DNA of 64,000 nucleotides from positions 2,418,001 to 2,482,000 of the forward strand of contig NZ_CP095501.1 in the NCBI RefSeq assembly GCF_023100725.1, read 5' to 3'. The stretch comes from Arthrobacter antioxidans. Its GTDB lineage: Bacteria; Actinomycetota; Actinomycetes; Actinomycetales; Micrococcaceae. Below, in pieces: positions 47,994 to 57,213 of this stretch (its first letter is position 1; every line of letters starts with the position of its first letter). Below the pieces are notes generated by a model. The model made no database searches and was not told the origin of the DNA. It worked only from the letters and a program-made list of their open reading frames with translations. A program made the translations under genes and the position numbers.

Positions 47994-48473
47994 ATGACGC
48001 CTGAGGCGACCTCCGAGGCAGGAACGGGGACGGGGACGACTGTGCCGCCTGCGCCGCCTGTCCGCCGGGGATCCGAGCAGCGGGTCACGCGGCAGCGGCG
48101 TGCGGTGAGTGCTGCCCTCGACGCCCTGGACGACTTCGTGAGCACGCAGGAGCTGCACCGCGTGCTCCACGAGCGCGGCGAATCGGTCTCGCTCGCCACG
48201 GCCTACCGCATCCTCCAGTCGATGGCCGACGACGGCCTCGTGGATGTGCTGCGGAACGGTGACAACGAGGCGGTCTACCGGCGCTGCGCCGTCGAGCACC
48301 ACCACCACCACCTGCTCTGCAGGAACTGCGGACGCGCCGTGGAGATCGAGGCGCCGGCCGTCGAGCAGTGGGCCGCGCGGATCGCGGCGGAGCACGGGTT
48401 CTCCGACGCCGCCCACACCGTCGAGATCCACGGCCTGTGCCCGGACTGCACGGCGGCGGGGGCCCGGCCCTGA
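47994..48473 (+). CDS. zur: Fur-family zinc uptake regulator
   Basis: 159 residues. A winged helix ('VTRQRRAVSAALDALDDFVS', 'LATAYRILQSMADDGLVDV') is followed by the metal-binding domain with 'EHHHHHLLCRNCG' (C109, C112) and 'CPDC' (C149, C152), the structural zinc site. In actinobacteria Zur with Zn2+ represses zinc uptake genes. The znuABC genes on the other strand 4 kb away are the likely targets. GGTAGGAC precedes the ATG. Confidence 0.88.
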   Translation: MTPEATSEAGTGTGTTVPPAPPVRRGSEQRVTRQRRAVSAALDALDDFVSTQELHRVLHERGESVSLATAYRILQSMADDGLVDVLRNGDNEAVYRRCAVEHHHHHLLCRNCGRAVEIEAPAVEQWAARIAAEHGFSDAAHTVEIHGLCPDCTAAGARP

Positions 48474-48561
48474 GGTGCTGCACGATCGATCCCTCGCCGG
48501 GATCCGTGCCACCACACCCCGGGGCGCAGGGGGTGTCGGTGCCGTCGATTAGGCTGATCCG

Positions 48562-49125
48562 GTGACGTCCCCTGACAGGCCCGCAGCCACCGAGCCGACG
48601 CCGGGCCCCGCCCGTTCCGATGCCGCGTCCCATCCTGCCCCCGCGCAGGACGCGGATCCCGTCCAGGACCTCGTGGACGCCGTCCGCCGCTACCGCGATG
48701 CCGAGAGTTCCATGCGCGGCCAGAGCAGGGACTCCATGCACCTCGGCCGGACGGACATGACAGCCCTGCGCGTCATGCTGCGTGCGGGCCAGGCCGGGAC
48801 CCCGCTCAGTGCCGCGGCTCTCTCCCGCGAACTCGGGATCTCCTCGGCCGCCACCACGGTGCTGGTCGACCGGCTCGAGCAGAGCGGCCACGCCGAACGA
48901 CGCCGGAGCACCACGGACGGGCGGGCGATCGAGGTCTGGCCGACGGCCACGACCGAGCACGAGGTGCGGTCGACCATGGGCACGATGCACGAGCGGATGC
49001 TGCAGATCGCCTCCGCTCTCCCGCCCGGGGACTGCGCCACCATCCAGCGCTTCCTCGGCGCCCTCGGGCGGGCGATGACGGAGCTGGATTTCCCCACCGC
49101 CGGGACGGCCGACCGTTCCGCCTGA
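48562..49125 (+). CDS. MarR-family transcriptional regulator (first of two)
   Basis: 187 residues with a disordered N-terminal 30 and then a MarR winged helix ('AAALSRELGISSAATTVLVD', 'RLEQSGHAERRRSTTDGRAI'). The GTG start at 48562 is the only reasonable one. It is similar in layout to the MarR gene that follows, so they may be duplicates. Ligand unknown. Confidence 0.82.
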   Translation: MTSPDRPAATEPTPGPARSDAASHPAPAQDADPVQDLVDAVRRYRDAESSMRGQSRDSMHLGRTDMTALRVMLRAGQAGTPLSAAALSRELGISSAATTVLVDRLEQSGHAERRRSTTDGRAIEVWPTATTEHEVRSTMGTMHERMLQIASALPPGDCATIQRFLGALGRAMTELDFPTAGTADRSA

Positions 49126-49179
49126 TCGGAGGACGATCCGCGCGTCCGCGACAGACCATGTATCTAGGGAGATTGACTA

Positions 49180-49192
49180 CTAGATGGTCTAG
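49180..49192. promoter_or_regulatory. Palindrome CTAGATGGTCTAG before the second MarR gene
   Basis: Arms CTAGA/TCTAG with a TGG spacer. A related AGACCATGTATCTAG lies just upstream, so AGACCAT...CTAG occurs in both orientations. It overlaps the candidate -10 TAGGAT (49190-49195). TTGACT at 49173-49178 is also near. It fits an autoregulatory MarR operator. Confidence 0.55.
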
Positions 49193-49201
49193 GATAAAGC
49201 C

Positions 49202-49741
49202 ATGAAAGCTTCGGACGCGGGACAGGGAGCGGGCTACTGGTATCCCCCGACCACCGAGGGCGCCACCCATCACGCCGCGACCGGCATCGACGTCCTCAAC
49301 GCCCTCAGGGCCTACCGCACCGTGGAGAGCGGCCTCCGCCGGGCGCTCAGCCAGCGGCTCAGCATCAACGACACCGATCTCGGAGCCCTGCGCTACCTTC
49401 TCGGCGTCTGGCAGAAGGACGAGGGGGCCAGCCCCAAGGAACTCGCGCTCGCCCTCGGGATCTCGAGTGCGTCGACCACCCTCGTCATCGACCGGCTCGA
49501 GAAGGCCGGCTTCATCCGCCGCCGCCGGCACCCCGTCGACCGCCGCGCGGTGATCCTGGAACCCGGGGACAGGGCCACCGACGAGTTCCGGTCCGCCTTC
49601 GACATCGAGAAGCGCGGTGTCCTCGCCGCCGCCGACGGCCTCACGGCCGAGGAGACCGAGACGGTCACCCGCTTCCTGCGGAGCATGGAGCAGGCGATCG
49701 CCGACGCCGTCCGGCAGCCGGACCACACCATCGGTTCCTAG
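49202..49741 (+). CDS. MarR-family transcriptional regulator (second of two), probably leaderless
   Basis: 179 residues with a MarR winged helix ('ELALALGISSASTTLVIDRL', 'EKAGFIRRRRHPVDRRAVIL'). No Shine-Dalgarno sequence precedes the ATG (GATAAAGCC). TAGGAT ends 6 nt before the ATG, the spacing expected when transcription starts at the A of the ATG. It shares layout with the upstream MarR gene. Its tail points to the 3' end of znuB. The 75 bp between them has no clear terminator. Confidence 0.85.
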   Translation: MKASDAGQGAGYWYPPTTEGATHHAATGIDVLNALRAYRTVESGLRRALSQRLSINDTDLGALRYLLGVWQKDEGASPKELALALGISSASTTLVIDRLEKAGFIRRRRHPVDRRAVILEPGDRATDEFRSAFDIEKRGVLAAADGLTAEETETVTRFLRSMEQAIADAVRQPDHTIGS

Positions 49742-49816
49742 CCCCTGCCGGCTCCGCGCCCTCCTGCTTCAGGGCTCGTCGGCTGCCGGGCCCTTCCCCC
49801 TCCGGCCGTTCCGCCC

Positions 49817-50719
49817 TCAGGCGTGGACGCCCGCTGTCCGTGGCGATCCGACCCCGTCCCCCGGCTGGCGCGACCTCCGCGCCGAGCGGCGGGACCCGAT
49901 GAGTCGGCACACGAGGTAGATGGCGAACGAGATCGTCGTGACGTACGGGCTGATCGGGATGCGCCCGCCCAGCGCGAGCAGGATTCCTCCCACCACGGAG
50001 GTGCACGCGAACGCCACGCTGAGCAGCACGACGACGCCGGGCGCCGACGAGATCTTCAGGGCGGCGGCCGCCGGCGTGATCAGCAGGGCGAGGACCAGCA
50101 GGGCCCCGACCACCTGGATGGACAGTGCCACGGAGATCCCCAGCAGCACCATGAAGAGGATGGAGAGGCCCCGCACCGGCACCCCGCGGGCCTCCGCGAG
50201 ATCCGGATCCGCGCTCGCGAAGGTGAGCGGGCGCCAGATGGCGGCCAGGGCGAGCATGACGACGACCGCACACCCCACGAGCAGGTTCAGCTGCACGTCG
50301 TCGACCGAGACGATCTGCCCGGTCAGGAGGCCGAACTTGTTGGCGGCGCGCCCTTCGTAGAGGGCGAGGAACAGGATGCCGAGGCCGAGGCCGAAGGGCA
50401 TGACGACGCCGATGATGGAGTTGCGGTCCCGGGCGCGGATGCCCATGAGCCCGAGGACGAGCGCGGCGAGGACGGAGCCGACGAGGGAGCCGGCCACCAC
50501 GTTGGCCCCGACGAGCAGCGCGAAGGCGGCCCCCGCGAAGGAGAGCTCGGCGATGCCGTGCACCGCGAAGGCGAGGTCGCGCATCATGACGAAGGTCCCG
50601 ATCAGCCCGCCGAGGAGTCCCAGCACCGCGCCGGCGATGAGCGAGTTCCGGACCAGCGGCAGCAGCTGGGCGTAGTTGTCGAACGTGAAGATGGCGTCGA
50701 AGATGTCCTGGAAGTCCAT
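49817..50719 (-). CDS. znuB: Zinc/manganese ABC transporter permease
   Basis: 300 residues, about eight helices. 'NSLIAGAVLGLLGGLIGTFV' and 'DLAFAVHGIAELSFAGAAFA' are typical of ABC-3 permeases, which form the membrane channel for Zn or Mn. It follows znuC after 3 bp. A basic, disordered C-terminal tail is present. It completes the znuA-znuC-znuB set. Confidence 0.93.
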   Translation of the reverse strand: MDFQDIFDAIFTFDNYAQLLPLVRNSLIAGAVLGLLGGLIGTFVMMRDLAFAVHGIAELSFAGAAFALLVGANVVAGSLVGSVLAALVLGLMGIRARDRNSIIGVVMPFGLGLGILFLALYEGRAANKFGLLTGQIVSVDDVQLNLLVGCAVVVMLALAAIWRPLTFASADPDLAEARGVPVRGLSILFMVLLGISVALSIQVVGALLVLALLITPAAAALKISSAPGVVVLLSVAFACTSVVGGILLALGGRIPISPYVTTISFAIYLVCRLIGSRRSARRSRQPGDGVGSPRTAGVHA

Positions 50720-50722
50720 GGC

Positions 50723-51562
50723 CTAGGCGCTCTCGTGGTGGTGGGTCGTGGCGTCGGGCAGGCCGACGACCACGATCCTCCCGTTGCTGTGCAGCACCTC
50801 GACGGGGCTGTCGTACAGATCGGAGAGCACCTCGCTGGTCATGACCTCGGCGGGGCTGCCCACCCGGAACTTCCCGTCCGCGAGGTACAGCACGCGGTCC
50901 ACGTAGTCGATCACGGGGTTGATCTCGTGGGTCACGAAGACCACGGCGCTGTTCTTCTCGTGGCACTGCCGGTTGATGAGCGAGCTCACCGCCTGCTGAT
51001 GGTTGAGGTCCAGGGAGAGCAGGGGCTCGTCGCACAGGAGGACGGCCGGGTCCGTGGCGAGGGCCTGCGCGGCCCGCAGGCGCTGCTGCTCGCCTCCCGA
51101 GAGGAGGCCGACGGGCGCGTCCGCATAGGATTCGGCACCGACGTCGTGCAGGAGCCGGTCCACGTGCTCGCGGTACCCGCGGCCCCTGAGGCGCAGCCCC
51201 CAGCGGTGGCCGTCCACTCCCAGCCCCACGAGGTCGCGTCCCCGCAGCGGCGTCTCCGGGGGAAAGGACTTCTGCTGCGGGATGTAGCCGAGCGCCCTGC
51301 TGCCCCGCGTGACGGGACCGCCGTCGACGGTCGCGGTGCCGGAGTCGAGCGCCTGCAGCCCGAGGAGGACCTTCAGGAAGCTCGTCTTGCCCGAGCCGTT
51401 GGGTCCCAGGACGGCGAAGAATTCGCCGGGCATGATGTCGAGGTCGAGCCCGTCCCACAGGGTGCGGCTGCCGAAGGACAGTGCGGCGTCCCGCAGGCTG
51501 ATCGCCGGCCGGGCGTCGGCCACCCCGGAGGGGGACGCCGACCGGGGAACTGTCGAGGTCAT
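50723..51562 (-). CDS. znuC: Zinc/manganese ABC transporter ATP-binding protein
   Basis: 279 residues. Walker A is 'LGPNGSGKTSF', the signature is 'LLSGGEQQRLRAAQAL', Walker B is 'VLLCDEPLLSLDL' and the switch His is in 'VVFVTHEI'. The C-terminal tail 'PDATTHHHESA' is His-rich. It lies between znuA and znuB and powers zinc uptake. Confidence 0.93.
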   Translation of the reverse strand: MTSTVPRSASPSGVADARPAISLRDAALSFGSRTLWDGLDLDIMPGEFFAVLGPNGSGKTSFLKVLLGLQALDSGTATVDGGPVTRGSRALGYIPQQKSFPPETPLRGRDLVGLGVDGHRWGLRLRGRGYREHVDRLLHDVGAESYADAPVGLLSGGEQQRLRAAQALATDPAVLLCDEPLLSLDLNHQQAVSSLINRQCHEKNSAVVFVTHEINPVIDYVDRVLYLADGKFRVGSPAEVMTSEVLSDLYDSPVEVLHSNGRIVVVGLPDATTHHHESA

Positions 51563-51621
51563 GCGGAGCGGCTTCCAGTCTGTCGTGGTTCAGGGGTGGT
51601 GCAGGAGCGTGCCGGGGTACC

Positions 51622-52665
51622 TCAGGATCCGAGGGCGGCTTCGATGCTGTCGGTGTTGCCTGCCATCCACGATACGTAGTCCTCGCCGTCGGGCAGGGTC
51701 TCGGTGAAGTCGACGATCGGCAGGCCCGCCTCCTCGGCGGCGGACCGGACGGCTTCCGTCTGCGCTCCCTCGGTCTGGCCATTGTAGGCAAGGAAGGCGA
51801 GGCTGCCACCCGAGACGAGGGTCTTCATCTCCTCGAGCGCCGCCACGGGGACGTCCGACTCCTCCTCGATCGCCTCGATGAACCCTTCCGGAGTGAGGTC
51901 CTCGAGACCGGCAGCCTCCAGCAGGTACGCAGGGACGGGCTCGGTCACCGCGACCTCGACGTCATTGCCCCCGTTCTCCGATGCCAGTGCGGCGAGCCGG
52001 TCCTGGACGGGCTGCAGATCCTCGACGAAGGCGTCGGCACGCTGGCGGTAGGCCTCGGCGTTGGGCTCGTCGAGCCGGGCCAGCTCGTCCGCGATGGCGC
52101 CCGCGAGCGTCGCCATCGCGGGAAGGTCGTACCAGACGTGCTCGTTGAGGGACCCGTGGCCGTGCTCCTCCTCGCCCGCGTGCTCCTCCTCGCCCGCGTG
52201 CTCCTCCTCGCCCGCGTGCTCCTCCTCGCCCGCGTGCTCCTCCTCGCCGGCATGCTCGTCCCCCGCGCCGTCGGGCTCCTCGAGGCCGGACAGCTCGACG
52301 GCGTTGAGTACCGTTTCGACGCCGGTCTCGTCCGCGAGGCGCCCGAGGAACGCGTCGTACCCACCGCCGTTCTCGATGACGAGGTCCGCCTCCGAGACGG
52401 ACAGCTTGTCCTGCACCGTCGGCTCGTACGAGTGCGGGTCCTGGCTCAGGCTGTTGACGATCGGGGTGACCTCGACGTCGTCGCCGCCCACGGCGGCCGC
52501 GATGTCCCCGTACACGTTGGTGGCGGTGACGACCGTGATCACCGCGTCGCCGGAGGTGCCCGCCTGCCCGTCCGCGGCATCGGACCCGCCGTTGCCGCAG
52601 GCGGCCAGACCGAGGGCCGAGACGGCCATCAGGGCGGGAAGGGCGAGACGGCGGGAGACAGGCAT
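51622..52665 (-). CDS. znuA: Zinc-binding ABC transporter lipoprotein with repeated His/Glu loop
   Basis: 347 residues. Lipobox 'LGLAAC' (Cys 23). Zinc ligand regions are 'QDPHSYEPTVQD' and 'LNEHVWYDLPAM'. Between them is the acidic, His-rich loop, encoded by five 18-bp repeats giving 'EHAGEE' over and over and ending in 'EEHGHG'. Such loops in ZnuA collect zinc or sense its level. The last part has 'FLAYNGQTEGAQT'. It is first in the operon. The upstream region has a -10 and possible Zur elements. Confidence 0.93.
   Translation of the reverse strand: MPVSRRLALPALMAVSALGLAACGNGGSDAADGQAGTSGDAVITVVTATNVYGDIAAAVGGDDVEVTPIVNSLSQDPHSYEPTVQDKLSVSEADLVIENGGGYDAFLGRLADETGVETVLNAVELSGLEEPDGAGDEHAGEEEHAGEEEHAGEEEHAGEEEHAGEEEHGHGSLNEHVWYDLPAMATLAGAIADELARLDEPNAEAYRQRADAFVEDLQPVQDRLAALASENGGNDVEVAVTEPVPAYLLEAAGLEDLTPEGFIEAIEEESDVPVAALEEMKTLVSGGSLAFLAYNGQTEGAQTEAVRSAAEEAGLPIVDFTETLPDGEDYVSWMAGNTDSIEAALGS
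52162..52251 (-). repeat. Five 18-bp tandem repeats in znuA
   Basis: Unit (plus strand) GTGCTCCTCCTCGCCCGC repeats five times, the last with one C-to-G change. It encodes the HAGEEE metal-binding loop. All units keep the frame, so copy-number change would lengthen or shorten the loop only. Confidence 0.95.
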
Positions 52666-52687
52666 CAGGGGACCTCGATCAGACTAA

Positions 52688-52740
52688 TGAGAATTGTTCG
52701 GGTTAGCGCTTCGAGCATAGCCCAAACGCGAACCGTTCGC
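52688..52740 (-). promoter_or_regulatory. znuA promoter region with possible Zur half-site and a palindrome
   Basis: A -10 TATGCT lies at 52719-52714 on the minus strand. Downstream at 52688-52702 TGAGAAT-T-GTTCGGG matches one half of the Fur/Zur 7-1-7 pattern well and the other half poorly. At 52728-52740 GCGAACCGTTCGC is a perfect 6-1-6 palindrome over the -35 area. Zur is the expected regulator. The palindrome could bind another protein. Confidence 0.45.
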
Positions 52741-52759
52741 ATTTCTCCGACACCGAGGA

Positions 52760-53848
52760 TCAGGCGACCGGTGCGTCGGGACCGCCGATACCCTCCCCCG
52801 ACCTGCGCGCACCCTGGTTCTGGGTGGCGTCGCGGATCTCGCCGATGAGCTGTTCGATCACGTCCTCGAGGAAGAGGACACCGCGCGTGGAGCCGTCGGG
52901 TCCCAGGACGCGCGCCAGGTGCGAGCCCGTCCGCTGCATCACCGTCAGGGCGTCCTCGATCTCGTCGTGCAGGGACAGGTTGGCCAGCGTACGGACCTTG
53001 TTCTCCGTGATGGGCCGGCGGTACATGGCCTGCGGCATCGACATGATGTCCTTCAGGTGCATGTAGCCGGTGAGGTTGTCGTGCTCGTCCACCATGACGA
53101 ACCGGGAGAACCCGGTCCGGCCGACAGCGCGCTCGAAGTCCTCCGGCGTGGCATCCGTCCGGACGGTGACGAGCCCACTGAGCGGCACCATCGTGGTCTC
53201 TGCCGTCTGCCCGGAGAATTCCAGGGCACCGGTGATGAGCCCGGACTCGTCGTCGACGAGCCCGCTCTTCGTCGACTCCTCGACGATCGACTGCACCTCC
53301 TCCAGCGTGTAGGTCGAGGACACCTCGTCCTTCGGCTCCACCCTGAGGGCGCGGAGGATGTGGTTCGCCGCCCAGTTGAGGGACGAGATCACCGGGTTGA
53401 CGACCCGGGCGATCATCACCAGCGGCGGGGCCAGGAGGAGCGCGGCCTTGTCCGCGACGGAGACCGAGATGTTCTTCGGCACCATCTCGCCGAAGGTCAC
53501 GTGCAGGAAGGTGACCAGGAGCAGGGCGATCGCGAAGGCCAGGCCGCCGGCGAGGCCCTCGGGGATGCCGACGGCTTCCAGCGGCACCACGAGCAGGTGG
53601 TGGATCGCGGGCTCCGCGACCTGCAGGATCAGCAGCGAGCAGACCGTGATGCCCAGCTGCGCGCACGCGAGCATGAGGGAGACGTGCTCCATGGCCCAGA
53701 TCGTGGTCTTCGCACGCTTCGACCCCGTTTCCGCCAGGGGCTCGATCTGGCTGCGGCGCGCCGACATGATGGCGAATTCCGCGCCGACGAAGAAGGCGTT
53801 GCCGGCCAGCAGGACGACGAGCCAGACGATTCCTGCCCAGTCGCTCAT
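52760..53848 (-). CDS. CorC/CNNM-type membrane protein with CBS domains (hemolysin-like)
   Basis: 362 residues. DUF21 membrane domain (about 1-190) with 'AGNAFFVGAEFAIMSARRSQ' and 'GEMVPKNISVS', then two CBS domains (about 205-330). No C-terminal CorC_HlyC domain follows, unlike its neighbour. Family members move Mg2+ or Co2+ or regulate efflux. The ATG overlaps the upstream stop (ATGA). Confidence 0.88.
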   Translation of the reverse strand: MSDWAGIVWLVVLLAGNAFFVGAEFAIMSARRSQIEPLAETGSKRAKTTIWAMEHVSLMLACAQLGITVCSLLILQVAEPAIHHLLVVPLEAVGIPEGLAGGLAFAIALLLVTFLHVTFGEMVPKNISVSVADKAALLLAPPLVMIARVVNPVISSLNWAANHILRALRVEPKDEVSSTYTLEEVQSIVEESTKSGLVDDESGLITGALEFSGQTAETTMVPLSGLVTVRTDATPEDFERAVGRTGFSRFVMVDEHDNLTGYMHLKDIMSMPQAMYRRPITENKVRTLANLSLHDEIEDALTVMQRTGSHLARVLGPDGSTRGVLFLEDVIEQLIGEIRDATQNQGARRSGEGIGGPDAPVA

Positions 53849-55269
53849 CGGTGGTCCTTCCGGTAGGCCGTGCTGCCGGCGAAGACGGGCCCGGTGGTCT
53901 CCCCGGCACCCGAGGAGCCCTGGGGTACCGGCTGGTGCTCGGGCACCACGGCGCTTGCGTCGTCGTGTTCGGGGGTGGGCGCCGGACGGAACTGGAGGCG
54001 GTCGATGCGCCGTCCGTCCATGCGCTCCACGGTCAGCGTGCCCGCGGGGACCTCGACCGCGTCCCCGGGCGCCGCGACCCGCCCGAGCTCGGCCATGATG
54101 AACCCGGCGACCGTCTCGTAGCCGGCCTCGTCCGGCACCACGAGGCCGGGGATCTGCAGGGTGACCTCGTCGGGGCGCATGAGGCCGGGGAAGAACCAGT
54201 CCCCCGCGGCGCTCTGCAGCACACCCAGTTTCAGCTTGTCGTGCTCGTCCGCGACCTCGCCGACGATCTCCTCGACCAGGTCCTCGAGCGTGGCGACACC
54301 GGCGGTGCCCCCGTATTCGTCGAGCACCACGGCCAGCTGGAGGTTCGCCTCACGCAGTTCACTGAGGAGGGAGTCGAGGTGCACCGTCTCGGGGACGCGG
54401 AGGACGTCGGTCATGATGGTGCCGGCGGGCAGGTCCGCGCGCTTGTGGCGCGGGACCGCGACGGCCTTCTTGACGTGGACCACGCCCCGGATGTCGTCCG
54501 CGGAGTCGCCGATCAGCGGGAACCGCGAATAGCCGGTGCGGCGCGCGGCCTCGACGACGTCGGCCACGGACTGGTCCGAGTCGATGACCTCCATCCGGAT
54601 GCGCGGGGTCATGACATCGGCCGCCGTCCGCTCGGAGAAGCTGAAGGTACGCGCCAGGAAGTTGGCCGTGCCCTGGTCGAGCGTTCCCATCTCGGCGGAA
54701 CGACGCACCAGCGAGGAGAGCTCCGACGGCGTCCGCGCGCCGGAGATCTCCTCCTTCGCCTCGAGGCCGAAGATGTTGAGGACGCGGTTGGAGAACCCGT
54801 TCAGGACGAGGATGGCCGGCTTGAAGACGGCCGTGAACATCAGCTGGGGGCGGGCCAGGGCCCGGCCCACCCTGAAGGGGAGCGCGATGGAGAGGTTCTT
54901 GGGGACCAGTTCGCCGATGAGCATCGACAGCAGGGTCGCGAGGACCATGGCGAGGATGAGCGAGGCGGAGGCGACCACGGCCTCCGAGAGGCCGAGCGCG
55001 GTGAGCGGCGTCTCGAGGAGCTTGCCCACGGAGGGCTCCATGACGTAGCCGGTCAGCAGCGTGGTGAGCGTGATGCCCAGCTGGCAGCTGGAGAGCTGGG
55101 TCGAGAGGGACTTCAGGCAACGCAGCAGGGGCGCGGCCTTCGTGTCCCCCTCGTCCACCGCCCGCTGGACGTACGTCTGGTCGAGGGCCACGAGGGCGAA
55201 CTCGACGGCCACGAAGAAGCCCGTGCCCAGCACGAGGAGCAGGCCGGCAGCCAGGTAGATCCATTCCAC
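53845..55269 (-). CDS. CorC/CNNM-type membrane protein with CBS and CorC_HlyC domains
   Basis: 474 residues. DUF21 membrane region ('AGLLLVLGTGFFVAVEFALV', 'GELVPKNLSIAL'), CBS pair (about 215-340, with 'VVLDEYGGTAGVATLEDLVE') and a C-terminal CorC_HlyC transporter-associated domain, plus a disordered tail. The GTG start is preceded by GAGGAGGGG. It is first of the pair with the shorter paralogue. The two likely form a heteromer, as in other actinobacteria. Confidence 0.9.
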   Translation of the reverse strand: MEWIYLAAGLLLVLGTGFFVAVEFALVALDQTYVQRAVDEGDTKAAPLLRCLKSLSTQLSSCQLGITLTTLLTGYVMEPSVGKLLETPLTALGLSEAVVASASLILAMVLATLLSMLIGELVPKNLSIALPFRVGRALARPQLMFTAVFKPAILVLNGFSNRVLNIFGLEAKEEISGARTPSELSSLVRRSAEMGTLDQGTANFLARTFSFSERTAADVMTPRIRMEVIDSDQSVADVVEAARRTGYSRFPLIGDSADDIRGVVHVKKAVAVPRHKRADLPAGTIMTDVLRVPETVHLDSLLSELREANLQLAVVLDEYGGTAGVATLEDLVEEIVGEVADEHDKLKLGVLQSAAGDWFFPGLMRPDEVTLQIPGLVVPDEAGYETVAGFIMAELGRVAAPGDAVEVPAGTLTVERMDGRRIDRLQFRPAPTPEHDDASAVVPEHQPVPQGSSGAGETTGPVFAGSTAYRKDHR

Positions 55270-55271
55270 CG

Positions 55272-55472
55272 CTACTTCCCCTCCTCGGTCAGGCCGGGGC
55301 GGGAGCGCAGCGGTCCGCGTTTAAGGGGGTCCGCGGGGTCCGACGGGGCGGGTAGCGCGCCGCCCTGGTCGGACTCGGCGTCGACGGCCCGGCCGGTGTC
55401 GGCCCCGGGCAGCGGATGGGCAAGAGGAGAGGGTGCGCCGGCGTCGAGCCGGCCCCTGGAAGGACTGTCCAT
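55272..55472 (-). CDS. Possible small polar protein upstream of the CorC gene
   Basis: 66 codons from ATG 55472, ending 2 bp before the GTG of the CorC gene. The product is rich in Pro, Gly, Asp and Arg and would be disordered. A GGTGG lies near the start. No recognised family and no hydrophobic segment. The stop-to-start closeness hints at coupling, but composition alone cannot confirm it. Confidence 0.3.
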   Translation of the reverse strand: MDSPSRGRLDAGAPSPLAHPLPGADTGRAVDAESDQGGALPAPSDPADPLKRGPLRSRPGLTEEGK

Positions 55473-55595
55473 AAGACCACCAGTTTACGGGTCGCGCCCC
55501 TGGCAGGCCGACGGAATCCGCGCGGCGCTCCCTGATTCTTCGCTCACAGCGCAACGGCGGCCCGGGCGCCGTGCGGTCGGCGCCCGGGCCTGCCC

Positions 55596-57191
<1,596 letters not shown>

Positions 57192-57213
57192 TTACGGAAG
57201 AGGCGTATACCAA

